Of a stretch of 15,835 nucleotides of DNA, positions 5,778 to 14,008 are shown in pieces. The stretch is from an uncultured Dialister sp. (GTDB lineage Bacteria > Bacillota > Negativicutes > Veillonellales > Dialisteraceae). The translations under genes and the position numbers were made by a program. Under the pieces are notes generated by a model. The model made no database searches. It saw only the letters and a program-made list of their open reading frames with translations, and had not been told where the DNA came from. The stretch's first letter is position 1. Every line of letters starts with the position of its first letter. The DNA is taken from NCBI GenBank assembly GCA_934193095.1, contig CAKPUX010000047.1, forward strand, positions 1-15,835, read 5' to 3'.

Positions 5778-8700
5778 TTAGCACTCAAGCAATTTCTGTA
5801 ACTTTTCTGTATAAAGTTTTCGAATATTTTCCAGCAAAAGCCGCCAATATTTCAAGCCAATATTAGGATGAGTCTTGCGATACTCTTTCACGTCACTCGC
5901 TTTTTTCAACGCATCTTGATTGGCCTGCTTGTCATTCGGATCTTTATTAATATCATACGTTTCAATAAAGAATTCTAACGAGCCACGTTCTATGCACCAT
6001 TCCTTTGCAAATGCATCAACTAATTTCTTTACCTCTGCGCGAACACGGTCGTTCATAACATCGGCAAAATTCTGGTTTATGAATATTGACGGGTTATCTT
6101 GATATTCTTTCCAGATTTCTTCCAAAATTTCAGCACGAGCAGGATTTGTTTTCCGGAAGCGTTCAATTTCTTCATTGATTTCCTTAATCATTCTCTTCGT
6201 CCTAGTATCCTGCGCCATAATCAAAGAAGTTTCATCTGTACGTGTTGCCTCCATCAATTTCAGAATATAGTCTTCATCAATTTGATCACTATGCCAACAA
6301 CGCAGATCATAGTTAATGGCAATATTAATGTCAGGATCATCTACGTCAGTAGAGCCTTTTTTCAGGTCATCTTTAACATTAACAAACTTACCATTATAAG
6401 ACTCTATGATTTCCTCTGTAATCCGATAATCCCGTTCAAGATTCCGCTCCTGATATTCTGAGTAGACTTGCAAATCAGAATAAGCATCATCAAAATCTCG
6501 ATATGCTTTCAAAAATTTCAGTTTTTCCTTTTGGGTTAAACCATCAACCGCTTCTGGAGTTGGGGCCATTTGGCGAAGTTTTCCAAGTGCTTCTTGGAAG
6601 GTTTTCTCCGCTTCTTCCCAAGTAGGTGCCTGTACATAATTGCCGCCACCCATGGAATACAGTTTCATTGCATGGTCCACTGCCCGTTTGAAATGAGCTG
6701 GCACCTGGAAAGATACAATCTGACCATACCGCTTCAGATTATCAAAAAGTCGATTGGTACGGGAAAATGCCTGAATAATGCTGTAGGAACGCATAGGCTT
6801 TCGGTCAATGAACAAGGTAGAAAGTGAAGGCGCATCAAATCCGGTAAGCAAGCGATCTACCACGATGACCAAATCTAACTGGGCTTCGCGTACCTGGAAA
6901 AGTTTCTTTTTCCTTGCCAAACGGTCATTTACATTGGCATTGTATGCGTTAAGCTGTTCCATTGTGAACTGTGTCCCGAACAAATCGTTGTAGTCCTTCA
7001 TAGATTCTTTCATTTTATCTTGATTAAAGGACGCCGTATCGGTATTTTCGCTAACAGAATAGGTGATTGCTACTTTTGGAAAATCCGAGAGTTTCCGTTT
7101 GATTTCCTTATTGATGGTTACAGTGGGTTCTTTTCCAGCTTTCACCCGCTTAAACAAATCATAGTAACGTTGTGCCTGCTTTATAGAGCTTGTTGTTAGG
7201 ATGGCTGTATAGGTATTTCCCTTTCCCCGATTTAAGCCAAGTTTGCCCGCTGATTTATTGATAATGAAGTCTACGACTTTCAGCATGTGTCCTTCATCTT
7301 CATAGGCTGCATCAATGAGCTTTTTCTTAATCAACACACTTTCAAGTCCGTAGCCGTCTTCATCTTTTTCCCAATTGGTAATCGAATTCTTTCTAGCAAG
7401 TTCCTCCAGATTGAAAGTATTGTGATATTCCACCTGAAAGCCCAAAACGGATCCATCGTGGAGAGCTTCTTTAATAGTATATTTATTAAGGCACTTCCCA
7501 AACTGTTCTTCCGTAGTTTTAGGCAAATCCCCTGCGCTGTCCTTAGCATCTTCACTGAAAATCGGAGTACCGGTAAAACCATACCAAAGAGGATTCGTAA
7601 AATAGTGATTGAGCTGGTCCTGTGCTTGCGGCGATACTGCGCGATGGCATTCATCCACGATAAATACAAGGTGGAGAGAATGCAATTTTTCATATTTCCT
7701 GGATCCTTCCGGATAGCGTTTCATGACAATCTGCAGTTTCTGGATCGTAGTGACAATGACATCCCCACTCCCTGCCAGGAGTTTCTTTACTAGATCTCCG
7801 GTATTGTCTGTTTCATTGACGTCGATGGTGTCATATTCTGCATAGGCCTGAAAAGCACCCGTCGTCTGATTATCCAGGTCTTTACGGTCAACCACAAAAA
7901 TGACCTTATCCACACTTGGAATCTGGGCGAGATAATGCGCCGCCTTATATGAAGTAAGGGTTTTGCCAGAGCCCGTTGTATGCCAAATATAGCCCGAATG
8001 GGTGCCACCTTCAGAGTAAGGATTCACAGCATCCCGGATAGCTTCAATCGCATGAATCTGGTAGGGGCGCAGCATAATAATAGCTTTACGTTCACTATCA
8101 AGAACTGTATACTGAGATACCATTTTGTGGGCCGCCGGAATAGAAAGGACCGCTTTGGAAAAGGTCAAATAATCCGACTGAGGTTGATTGTTATCGTCCA
8201 ACCAGACAGACAGGAATTTTTCATTGAGTGCATTTTCCGAGGCCGCGGCTATGTATCGAGTATCCGTTCCATTGGAAACTACAAACATCTGCAAGCAAGA
8301 GAAAATATCCCGGAAAGCACCTTCTTTCAGATACTTCTTGATTTGGTTAAATGCTTCTTTGTAAGGGTGGCTGCGGTTCTTTAGTTCAATATGAATCATC
8401 GGAAGACCATTGATGAGGAGCGTCACGTCTCCGCGGCGGTCCCTATTCATCTTCTCTTTTCGTTCAAACTCAATTTGGTGAACTACTTCATATACAGAAG
8501 AACCCCCGGCGATATCTACACGCTTAAATACCACTGGTTGAACAGTTCCCAAGCTGGCATCTTCCCTTTGAATACTTACGCGAGCAATGCCATTCTCCCC
8601 CAGCATCCACTTCGCCCCATCATAAAAAGTAGGGAAGCGCAGCTGGTTTTGGACCTGAAGGAACTCATTATCTGTCAAAGGATGTTCATCAAATAGTTCT

Positions 8701-8849
8701 TTATTGTTACGCACTAGGATTCCCCGGAAATTATTCCAAAGGTCCTGAAAGGTATGGATATCCTCACGCAGAGTCCACTGAGATTTTTCTTTCGTAAGCT
8801 GATGAATCAGTTGATTCTCAATACTCAGTTCAGATTCAAAAGACGCCAT
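5778..8849 (-). CDS. hsdR: Type I restriction endonuclease subunit R
   Basis: HsdR is the ATP-dependent DNA translocase and nuclease that cleaves unmethylated DNA when bound to HsdM2-HsdS. Its 1023 residues are close to the EcoR124I (type IC) subunit, which it resembles. N-terminal nuclease domain: D141, then E155-L-K157 (HIELKNRSH), and QIKKY (169-173), the Q-x-x-x-Y motif. Helicase domains: Walker A TTGSGKT (291-297), DECH (399-402), TGTP (426-429), DRLLTGFDAP (665-674) and QAFSRTNR (693-700). All key residues are present, so it should be active. The C-terminal 200 or so residues are helical and charged, as expected for the HsdM-contacting region. AGGAG lies ten bases before the ATG, and the hsdS stop is 18 bases upstream. 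It is the last gene before the terminator. Confidence 0.97.
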   Translation of the reverse strand: MASFESELSIENQLIHQLTKEKSQWTLREDIHTFQDLWNNFRGILVRNNKELFDEHPLTDNEFLQVQNQLRFPTFYDGAKWMLGENGIARVSIQREDASLGTVQPVVFKRVDIAGGSSVYEVVHQIEFERKEKMNRDRRGDVTLLINGLPMIHIELKNRSHPYKEAFNQIKKYLKEGAFRDIFSCLQMFVVSNGTDTRYIAAASENALNEKFLSVWLDDNNQPQSDYLTFSKAVLSIPAAHKMVSQYTVLDSERKAIIMLRPYQIHAIEAIRDAVNPYSEGGTHSGYIWHTTGSGKTLTSYKAAHYLAQIPSVDKVIFVVDRKDLDNQTTGAFQAYAEYDTIDVNETDNTGDLVKKLLAGSGDVIVTTIQKLQIVMKRYPEGSRKYEKLHSLHLVFIVDECHRAVSPQAQDQLNHYFTNPLWYGFTGTPIFSEDAKDSAGDLPKTTEEQFGKCLNKYTIKEALHDGSVLGFQVEYHNTFNLEELARKNSITNWEKDEDGYGLESVLIKKKLIDAAYEDEGHMLKVVDFIINKSAGKLGLNRGKGNTYTAILTTSSIKQAQRYYDLFKRVKAGKEPTVTINKEIKRKLSDFPKVAITYSVSENTDTASFNQDKMKESMKDYNDLFGTQFTMEQLNAYNANVNDRLARKKKLFQVREAQLDLVIVVDRLLTGFDAPSLSTLFIDRKPMRSYSIIQAFSRTNRLFDNLKRYGQIVSFQVPAHFKRAVDHAMKLYSMGGGNYVQAPTWEEAEKTFQEALGKLRQMAPTPEAVDGLTQKEKLKFLKAYRDFDDAYSDLQVYSEYQERNLERDYRITEEIIESYNGKFVNVKDDLKKGSTDVDDPDINIAINYDLRCWHSDQIDEDYILKLMEATRTDETSLIMAQDTRTKRMIKEINEEIERFRKTNPARAEILEEIWKEYQDNPSIFINQNFADVMNDRVRAEVKKLVDAFAKEWCIERGSLEFFIETYDINKDPNDKQANQDALKKASDVKEYRKTHPNIGLKYWRLLLENIRKLYTEKLQKLLEC

Positions 8850-8867
8850 TTCCGAAATTCTCCTCTC

Positions 8868-10115
8868 TTAGACAAATAAATTCTGTAGCATAAACTTTTT
8901 CATCGCTTGCACCTGGTCAATCTGACGCTGATGAAGGGTGATGAGGTCATCTAACTTCATAAAAAAGTCGGATATCTTTTGCTGCTCTTTCAAAGAAGGC
9001 ATCATAACAGTGAATTTTTTCATATCAGAAGCCAAGATATGTTTTATCGTATTGCCTTTGGAAATGTTGTTAATTTGCTCCTTTGCTCTATCTGTTTGAT
9101 ATTCTGCATTCAGAAAATAAGGATTTGTCTCAACCTTTTGATTCTGAAACATGATAAGCGCATGGGCAGCTATTTTATCGAGGCTTTCAGGAATTACGGC
9201 TGAGTGACCGACATGCCCTGACTGAACCATAACAATATCACCGGTATGCAGCCATTTCTCTTTCTGTTTATAATAAAATTCATCGTTGATATATACTTGT
9301 GTTTTTTTGTTAATACTCCCATTCTTCACATTATTTGACTCAAGATAGAAGTGTCCTTCATCAACATAATATGGTGTAGCTATTCCCACAAAAGCATTTC
9401 TGATTGTTTCATAAATATCCCCCAGCTTCCACTGTTCCCAATCGCCATTAAAACCTTGTAAGCGAATTTTGGGTACTTTTTCACCTTTAGCAGGAAACAT
9501 GTTTTGCAAGAAGTATTTCTTTGTCTGCTTCAACTGGTCAAGCTTACGCTGATGAAGAGTGATGAGGGTATCGAGCTGAGTAAAATACTCACCAATTTTT
9601 CGCTGTTCTGGCAGTGAAGGCATCGTAATCTCTATGCTTTCAACATCTCCTGCGTTATAAGATGGTAAAGCTCCAACTTGCACTAATTTCGTCAAATCAA
9701 TCTTTGCAAATTCAGCCTTCGCAAACTCTGTATTCCAACAATTTTTATCAAGTGAGTATGCCATTGTATTATTGTCGAAAAGGAACGGAAAACGGCATAA
9801 ACGCTTGCGATTGAGCATTACGGCGGCACCTACTTTAGCAAAATACATAGCAGGAACTTCCTCTAATGGAGACCACTTTTTTCTAGCAAGTTGCTCTTCA
9901 CAAACATAGTTATTAGCAACGGTCATCTCCACTTCATTACCAGCTAAATTCATGTCCGAAACCTTATAAAATGGAATACCTTCCATTCCACCTTGCTCAC
10001 TATCTGGAAAGCCTATGCCTGACCTTGCTTTACCTACTTCCCCCAGCTTACGCTGTTCCCAAGAATCAGTGAACCCCTGAAACCGTATCAGCGGGGCCAT
10101 TTTATTTTTACTCAT
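8868..10115 (-). CDS. hsdS: Type I restriction-modification specificity subunit S (two TRDs)
   Basis: HsdS recognises the bipartite DNA target and holds two HsdM subunits. Its 415 residues show a clear internal duplication. Each half begins with a QGF-x-x-x-WEQ-x-KLG block (13-25 and 220-232) and ends with PSL-x-EQ-x-KI (166-174, 373-381) plus a long helix containing LITLHQR (184-190, 391-397) that acts as the spacer. The intervening TRDs (about 26-160 and 233-365) differ completely, so the target should be asymmetric; its sequence cannot be read from here. The ATG is preceded by GAGGTG. The gene lies 11 bases after the hsdM stop and is intact. Confidence 0.96.
   Translation of the reverse strand: MSKNKMAPLIRFQGFTDSWEQRKLGEVGKARSGIGFPDSEQGGMEGIPFYKVSDMNLAGNEVEMTVANNYVCEEQLARKKWSPLEEVPAMYFAKVGAAVMLNRKRLCRFPFLFDNNTMAYSLDKNCWNTEFAKAEFAKIDLTKLVQVGALPSYNAGDVESIEITMPSLPEQRKIGEYFTQLDTLITLHQRKLDQLKQTKKYFLQNMFPAKGEKVPKIRLQGFNGDWEQWKLGDIYETIRNAFVGIATPYYVDEGHFYLESNNVKNGSINKKTQVYINDEFYYKQKEKWLHTGDIVMVQSGHVGHSAVIPESLDKIAAHALIMFQNQKVETNPYFLNAEYQTDRAKEQINNISKGNTIKHILASDMKKFTVMMPSLKEQQKISDFFMKLDDLITLHQRQIDQVQAMKKFMLQNLFV
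8914..9567 (-). repeat. Direct repeats encoding the two HsdS spacer helices
   Basis: Bases 8914-8946 and 9535-9567 are 33-base direct repeats identical at 30 positions (core cgctgatgaag-gtgatgagg). They encode the LITLHQR region at the end of each TRD half. Such near-identical DNA bounding different TRDs is a natural crossover point. Confidence 0.85.
9419..10062 (-). repeat. Direct repeats encoding the start of each HsdS half
   Basis: Bases 9419-9441 and 10040-10062 match at 21 of 23 positions (cccccagctt...ctgttcccaa). They encode the WEQ-x-KLG block at the start of each half. With the spacer repeats they delimit the two TRD cassettes. Confidence 0.85.
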
Positions 10116-10126
10116 CCATTAACACC

Positions 10127-11734
10127 TCACTTTAACAGTTTCAGGAATTCTTTCAGATCTTTCGCTTTCTTCTCATCATTCGTAGTCAGCTCCTGCAGCA
10201 TTGCCAAGAGCTCGCCTTCATTTTGGGCAATTTCCCTGTTCGTTTCAGCCATTGCCTTGTTCACCTCAGCCAGGTCGATCTCCGGTTCCGGTTCAAAAGT
10301 ATCAACGTACCGCGGAATATTGAGATTGAATTCATTTTTCTTAATTTCATCAAACGTAGCCACATGAGCCAATTTATCTACATCTTTCCGTCCTTTATAT
10401 GCCTGGAAAAGTTTTTCAATATTTTTGTCATCCAAAAAATTCTGCGGCTTTCCTTTTACGAATTCCTTGCTCCCGTCAATAAACAGTACGTCTCTTCCAG
10501 AGCGATCTTTCTTTAATACCATAATGATGGTCGGAATTCCAGTGGAGTAGAAGATACCAGCAGGCAGGCCAATGACCGCATAAATATAGCCTTTTTCTAG
10601 AAGCTTCTGACGAATCTTTCCTTCTGCGGCCCCACGGAAGAGAACACCATGCGGCAGTACAATACCCATGGTCCCGGTGGATTTCAGATGATAGAATCCA
10701 TGAAGGAGAAAGGAATAATCCGCTTTCGATTTAGGAGCCAGTACCCCATAGTCGGAGAATCTTGGATCAGTCAGAAAACCTTTTTCTGCACTCCATTTCT
10801 GCGAATAAGGAGGATTCATCATGACAGCATCAAAATCTGTAATCTCATCTGCCGGCCAATCTTTATCAAGGGTGTCGGCATTACGAAGATGCTGGTTCGT
10901 AGCAGAGATTCCATGAATAATCATGTTCATTCTAGCCAAGTTGTACGTGGAGGTCTTGATCTCCTGTCCAAAGTAGTTGATGGAATCCGCATCCTCGATA
11001 TACTGTCTTACATTCAACAGTAAGGAACCAGAACCCATGGTTGGATCATAAGCACTAAATCCTTTCTTATCCTCTTTGCCCAAAGTAACCATGTGAGTCA
11101 AAAGACGAGATACAGCCTGCGGTGTATAGAATTCTCCAGCCTTCTGTCCCATATCAGAAGCAAAGTTTGCAATCAAATATTCATAGCTATTACCAAGAAT
11201 GTCCACACTGTGGCTGTCCAGATTCAGCGGTGCCAATGCGATCATAACCTCAGAAATCATATCATTCTTCTTCTGTGGGGTAGATCCCAGCTTGGTAGAC
11301 TCAAGGTCTACATCAGCAAAGAGGCCCCCCAACAGATCCGAGTTTGATTGTTCCAAATCACGGAATCCCTGCTGCAGGTGCTCCAGTTGGAATTTCTTAT
11401 CCCTGATCTCATCAACCAGAGCCGTGAAGGTGAAGTCCGGCTTAATTTCATAATCCATATCCATGGCATCAAGGAGGTCATCATGGAAGTCCTTATCTTC
11501 ATAAAACCGTTTGTAAACTTCCTGACGCTGGCTCTCCGTCTCCACTGCACTAGTATCTACTTCGCCGGAATCGACCAGGACTTTTGCGGCAGATTCCAAA
11601 GTTTTGTCAGACAAATGTTTGTAGAAAATAAGCCCAAGAGCATAATTCATATAGTCAGCAGCGCCCATCGTCTGACGCATTACATTAGCGGAATCCCAGA
11701 GCACCTGTTCCAAGCTTTTTGTTTCGTTTCCCAT
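10127..11734 (-). CDS. hsdM: Type I N6-adenine DNA methyltransferase subunit M
   Basis: HsdM transfers methyl from S-adenosylmethionine to adenine N6 in the target defined by HsdS. It protects the host alone and gates restriction with HsdR. The protein has 535 residues. The N-terminal helical HsdM_N domain runs from LEQVLWDSANVMRQTMGAAD (8-27) to about 150. EFYTP (201-205) precedes the SAM-binding motif I DPTMGSGSLL (230-239), and the catalytic motif IV is NPPY (307-310). The C-terminal helical tail is complete. The ATG follows AAAGGAG, which overlaps the TAA of the upstream half-HsdS gene (14-base gap). It closely resembles type IC enzymes, matching the HsdR type. Confidence 0.97.
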   Translation of the reverse strand: MGNETKSLEQVLWDSANVMRQTMGAADYMNYALGLIFYKHLSDKTLESAAKVLVDSGEVDTSAVETESQRQEVYKRFYEDKDFHDDLLDAMDMDYEIKPDFTFTALVDEIRDKKFQLEHLQQGFRDLEQSNSDLLGGLFADVDLESTKLGSTPQKKNDMISEVMIALAPLNLDSHSVDILGNSYEYLIANFASDMGQKAGEFYTPQAVSRLLTHMVTLGKEDKKGFSAYDPTMGSGSLLLNVRQYIEDADSINYFGQEIKTSTYNLARMNMIIHGISATNQHLRNADTLDKDWPADEITDFDAVMMNPPYSQKWSAEKGFLTDPRFSDYGVLAPKSKADYSFLLHGFYHLKSTGTMGIVLPHGVLFRGAAEGKIRQKLLEKGYIYAVIGLPAGIFYSTGIPTIIMVLKKDRSGRDVLFIDGSKEFVKGKPQNFLDDKNIEKLFQAYKGRKDVDKLAHVATFDEIKKNEFNLNIPRYVDTFEPEPEIDLAEVNKAMAETNREIAQNEGELLAMLQELTTNDEKKAKDLKEFLKLLK

Positions 11735-11748
11735 TGTAATCTTCTCCT

Positions 11749-12276
11749 TTATTTTACGCTAGCCTTTTTCAATACAGAAAGAATGCCATTCAATTTTTGT
11801 TTTGCCTGATTTGTTTCTAAGTAGTATTGATACAACGCAGTCGCATATAGTTTCCCGATCGTTTCCTGTTCATCCAACGGCGGTAGTTCTATTTTTATCT
11901 GCTTTAACTGCTGCGCAGATAAACGCGTAATGACCGTCCCCTGCAGCAAGATATTGATTTGTTTCTCTAGGCTTCCCGATTCATTCAAAAGCCAGCACAG
12001 ATACCAAGGATTGAGCCGCTCCCGATTCACGTTCATAATAGAGAATACCTGGCTAATAAATTTGTCCTTATTCTCATCAGACAGTATGGTTGCTGCCATA
12101 TGAGACGCACCGGAAGCTTGGCGGTAAATAATGCTGTTTGAGGGATCTGCCAGCTTCATTCGATAGAAGTCATACTCAAAATCGGCATTCGTGTACCTTC
12201 TATCTCTCTCATTAATAGGGAGGCGGGCCACATTGAAACCTGACACAATCTCGGAGACACTTCCTAACTCAATCAT
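11749..12276 (-). CDS. Half-size HsdS-like protein with a single TRD
   Basis: The 175 residues look like one half of a specificity subunit. An N-terminal IELGSVSEIVSGFN (2-15) resembles TRD starts, a middle with FSIMNVNRERLNPWYLCWLL (78-97) follows, and the TRD-end block TVITRLSAQQLKQIKIELPP (114-133) leads into LDEQETIGKLY and a 30-residue helix. It is not a fragment of the neighbouring hsdS: the sequence differs throughout, the frame is intact, AAAGGAG lies about nine bases before the ATG, and it has its own strong promoter. It heads the RM operon. Half-size S proteins can dimerise to specify symmetric targets, as in the AhdI-type system. A regulatory or decoy role is equally open. Confidence 0.88.
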   Translation of the reverse strand: MIELGSVSEIVSGFNVARLPINERDRRYTNADFEYDFYRMKLADPSNSIIYRQASGASHMAATILSDENKDKFISQVFSIMNVNRERLNPWYLCWLLNESGSLEKQINILLQGTVITRLSAQQLKQIKIELPPLDEQETIGKLYATALYQYYLETNQAKQKLNGILSVLKKASVK

Positions 12277-12292
12277 ATTTTACTCTCCTTTT

Positions 12293-12310
12293 GTACAATT
12301 CATAATGTAC
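12293..12310. promoter_or_regulatory. Dyad gtaca-N8-tgtac in the RM leader
   Basis: The segment gtacaattcataatgtac has five-base perfect arms around eight bases. It sits between the expected transcription start of the RM operon and the ribosome binding site, where a repressor would block transcription. No regulator is identified, so function is inferred from position only. Confidence 0.4.
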
Positions 12311-12325
12311 TCATTTCATGATCAT

Positions 12326-12354
12326 ATAATACACCGCGCGTGCATTAACGTCAA
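12326..12354 (-). promoter_or_regulatory. Promoter of the RM operon
   Basis: On the minus strand, TTGACG and TATTAT are separated by exactly 17 bases, each one base off the sigma-A consensus. The start codon of the half-HsdS gene is about 50 bases downstream. This is the best promoter in the window and the only obvious one for the RM operon. Confidence 0.85.
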
Positions 12355-12691
12355 GTGTAAATTATGAAGTGTACGTGATTGTTTCTGCGATTTGATTCAC
12401 TTTGCATCTGTTTCTTTACAAAAGGAGAGAAGAAAAGAAAAGTCTCACGTATACAGTAGCAAAAATTAGCCAACTCCATACCCATCTGAACATCTATTCT
12501 TTCGCCCGGGTATAAAATCCAACTAAAAATGTCATTGTATAAGTGAGACATCCATTTATATTATGCCATATCTTATGCCATATCCATGCGCTCAAATCTA
12601 GGCGAACATGATAGGGAATTGGTTAGCAGATCATCCTCAAACCGTGTCGCAGAGGGACATTTCCTGCCGCACCTTTGTCTTCCCATGAGTT
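12355..12691. other. Gene-free spacer between RM operon and amidase gene
   Basis: An AT-rich spacer separating divergent transcription units. A 66-codon minus-strand frame (12351-12551) has no ribosome binding site and no recognisable protein family, and ends within the RM promoter, so I do not call it. A 12-bp tandem repeat lies at 12561-12584. I see no integrase, tRNA or attachment site. The base composition changes across this stretch from AT-rich (RM side) to GC-rich (amidase side), so an island boundary may lie here. Confidence 0.6.
12561..12584. repeat. Perfect 12-bp tandem repeat, two units
   Basis: The unit ttatgccatatc occurs twice with no gap. Two units are too few for an iteron array; it could be a protein binding site or chance. 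Confidence 0.7.
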
Positions 12692-12719
12692 TTGAACCCT
12701 TTTCTCGCTGTGTTATAAT
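12692..12719 (+). promoter_or_regulatory. Promoter of the amidase gene
   Basis: A perfect TATAAT (12714-12719) follows TTGAAC with a 16-base spacer (or TTTGAA with 17). It lies about 50 bases upstream of the amidase start. Confidence 0.65.
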
Positions 12720-12769
12720 AAAGCCACGCGAGAGAGTATCGTTACGCATGTATAAGGAAGGATATCCAT

Positions 12770-13918
12770 ATGAAATATATCAAACTCATCCTGCTTGTGT
12801 TTTCGCTTCTTCTACTGCCTTGGGCGGGAAATGAAGCATGGGCGAAAGATGCAGAAATCACCGATCTTCGCTGGACAGCCAGAAATGATGGCGATCCCCC
12901 CTTCGTCCGTATCGTGACAGATCTCACGAAAGCGGTACAGGCGGAGGCTGCGATAGACAAATCCGGCAAAAACTTCGAAGTCATCCTAAAGAACACCCAA
13001 AAGAGCTTCAGCGGCTCTCAATACGATATGGATCCGCGCGCCATCGATTTCGCCACAGTTTCTGAAAAAGACGGCGACACCTACATTGACGTCGCCCTCA
13101 CCAAGCCGCAGAAGATCGATGACATCCACGTCTTTGCCCTTCGTCCGGATGCAAAACTGGGAAAGCCGCACCGCCTCGTCATTGACATCCCGATCCAGGG
13201 GGCCAAAAAGAGCTACACGAAGCCGGCAGCAAGTGCCGAGAATACGACGACCAAAAAGCCGGCCGCCAAGAAGCCCTCTGCCGAGAAAGAGGCCCCCCCG
13301 CAGAAGGTCTCTGTACCTGCTGATGCCCGAAAAATACTCAAAGGCAAGATCATCTGCCTTGACCCCGGCCACGGCGGCACGGACGTCGGTGCCATCGGAC
13401 ACAAAGGAAATAAGGAGATCTACGAGAAGGATGTCACCCTCTCCATCGCCCTGCCGCTGCGCGACATGCTCACCTCTGCCGGTGCGAAGGTCGTCATGAC
13501 CCGCAGCACCGACAAGGACGTCTATGGCCCATGGGCTGACGATGACCCCGAGCTGCAGGCACGCTGCGATGTCGGAAATCAAGCGAATGCGGACGTCTTC
13601 GTCTCCATCCACATCGACTCCTTCTCCAATGGTTCTGTCGACGGGACCACCGCCTACTACTACCCCAAGACCGCAAAGGACCTGATGCTCGCCCAGATGC
13701 TGCACCAGTCCACCATGAACCTGCTCTCCATCCCTGACCGCGGTGTCCGCTCCGGGCATCTCTATGTGAATGTCAATACAAAAATGCCTTCCGTCCTGAT
13801 GGAAATGGGCTATATCAGCAACGCGCACCGCGTCCAGATGCTGACGTCCAGCTGGGGACCCAAGAGTATCGCCAAGAGCCTCTTCAAGGGACTGGTGGAT
13901 TATTTCGCAGCTCTCTGA
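12770..13918 (+). CDS. N-acetylmuramoyl-L-alanine amidase with AMIN domain
   Basis: The enzyme cuts the amide bond between MurNAc and the stem peptide in peptidoglycan, outside the cytoplasmic membrane. The protein has 382 residues. The signal peptide ends near AWA (25). An AMIN-like domain (about 27-145) is expected to target it to the wall or septum. A Lys/Ala/Pro-rich linker (150-180) leads to a zinc Amidase_3 domain: His201 in DPGHGG, Glu219 in EKDVTLS, His281 in SIHID, and catalytic Glu345 in MEMGYISN. The domain order is that of AmiC-type enzymes. The ATG has AAGGAAGG eight bases upstream. No terminator separates it from the GerMN gene, 90 bases on, so they are probably cotranscribed. 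Confidence 0.95.
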   Translation: MKYIKLILLVFSLLLLPWAGNEAWAKDAEITDLRWTARNDGDPPFVRIVTDLTKAVQAEAAIDKSGKNFEVILKNTQKSFSGSQYDMDPRAIDFATVSEKDGDTYIDVALTKPQKIDDIHVFALRPDAKLGKPHRLVIDIPIQGAKKSYTKPAASAENTTTKKPAAKKPSAEKEAPPQKVSVPADARKILKGKIICLDPGHGGTDVGAIGHKGNKEIYEKDVTLSIALPLRDMLTSAGAKVVMTRSTDKDVYGPWADDDPELQARCDVGNQANADVFVSIHIDSFSNGSVDGTTAYYYPKTAKDLMLAQMLHQSTMNLLSIPDRGVRSGHLYVNVNTKMPSVLMEMGYISNAHRVQMLTSSWGPKSIAKSLFKGLVDYFAAL

Positions 13919-13996
13919 GATTGCTTCTTACCATTGTATGAGAAATGAAAAGGGAGGAAACACGGATCCATTCGCTGGATCAGACCGATGCTTCCC

Positions 13997-14003
13997 AAAG
14001 GAG
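13997..14003 (+). promoter_or_regulatory. Ribosome binding site fixing the GerMN start
   Basis: AAAGGAG lies five bases before the ATG at 14009. An in-frame ATG at 13988 lacks such a site and would put extra residues before the signal peptide, so the later start is preferred. Confidence 0.85.
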
Positions 14004-14008
14004 CTCCT

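Noticed and set aside
5473..5784. 103-codon minus-strand frame overlapping the hsdR stop
   Set aside because: It begins inside the end of hsdR, reads straight through the RM terminator and the second hairpin, has no ribosome binding site and resembles no family.
9301..9308. Run of seven T (A in the coding strand) inside hsdS as a phase-variation tract
   Set aside because: Seven bases is short and ordinary for AT-rich Lys/Asn codons. The frame is intact and nothing else suggests slippage control.
12351..12551. 66-codon minus-strand frame upstream of the RM operon
   Set aside because: There is no ribosome binding site and no recognisable domain, and it ends within the RM promoter. A degraded gene remnant is possible but cannot be supported.
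13965..13981. Small hairpin gatcca-ttcgc-tggatc between amidase and GerMN genes as a terminator
   Set aside because: The stem is only six base pairs with no T run after it, so it should not end transcription. It could be an RNA processing site at most.
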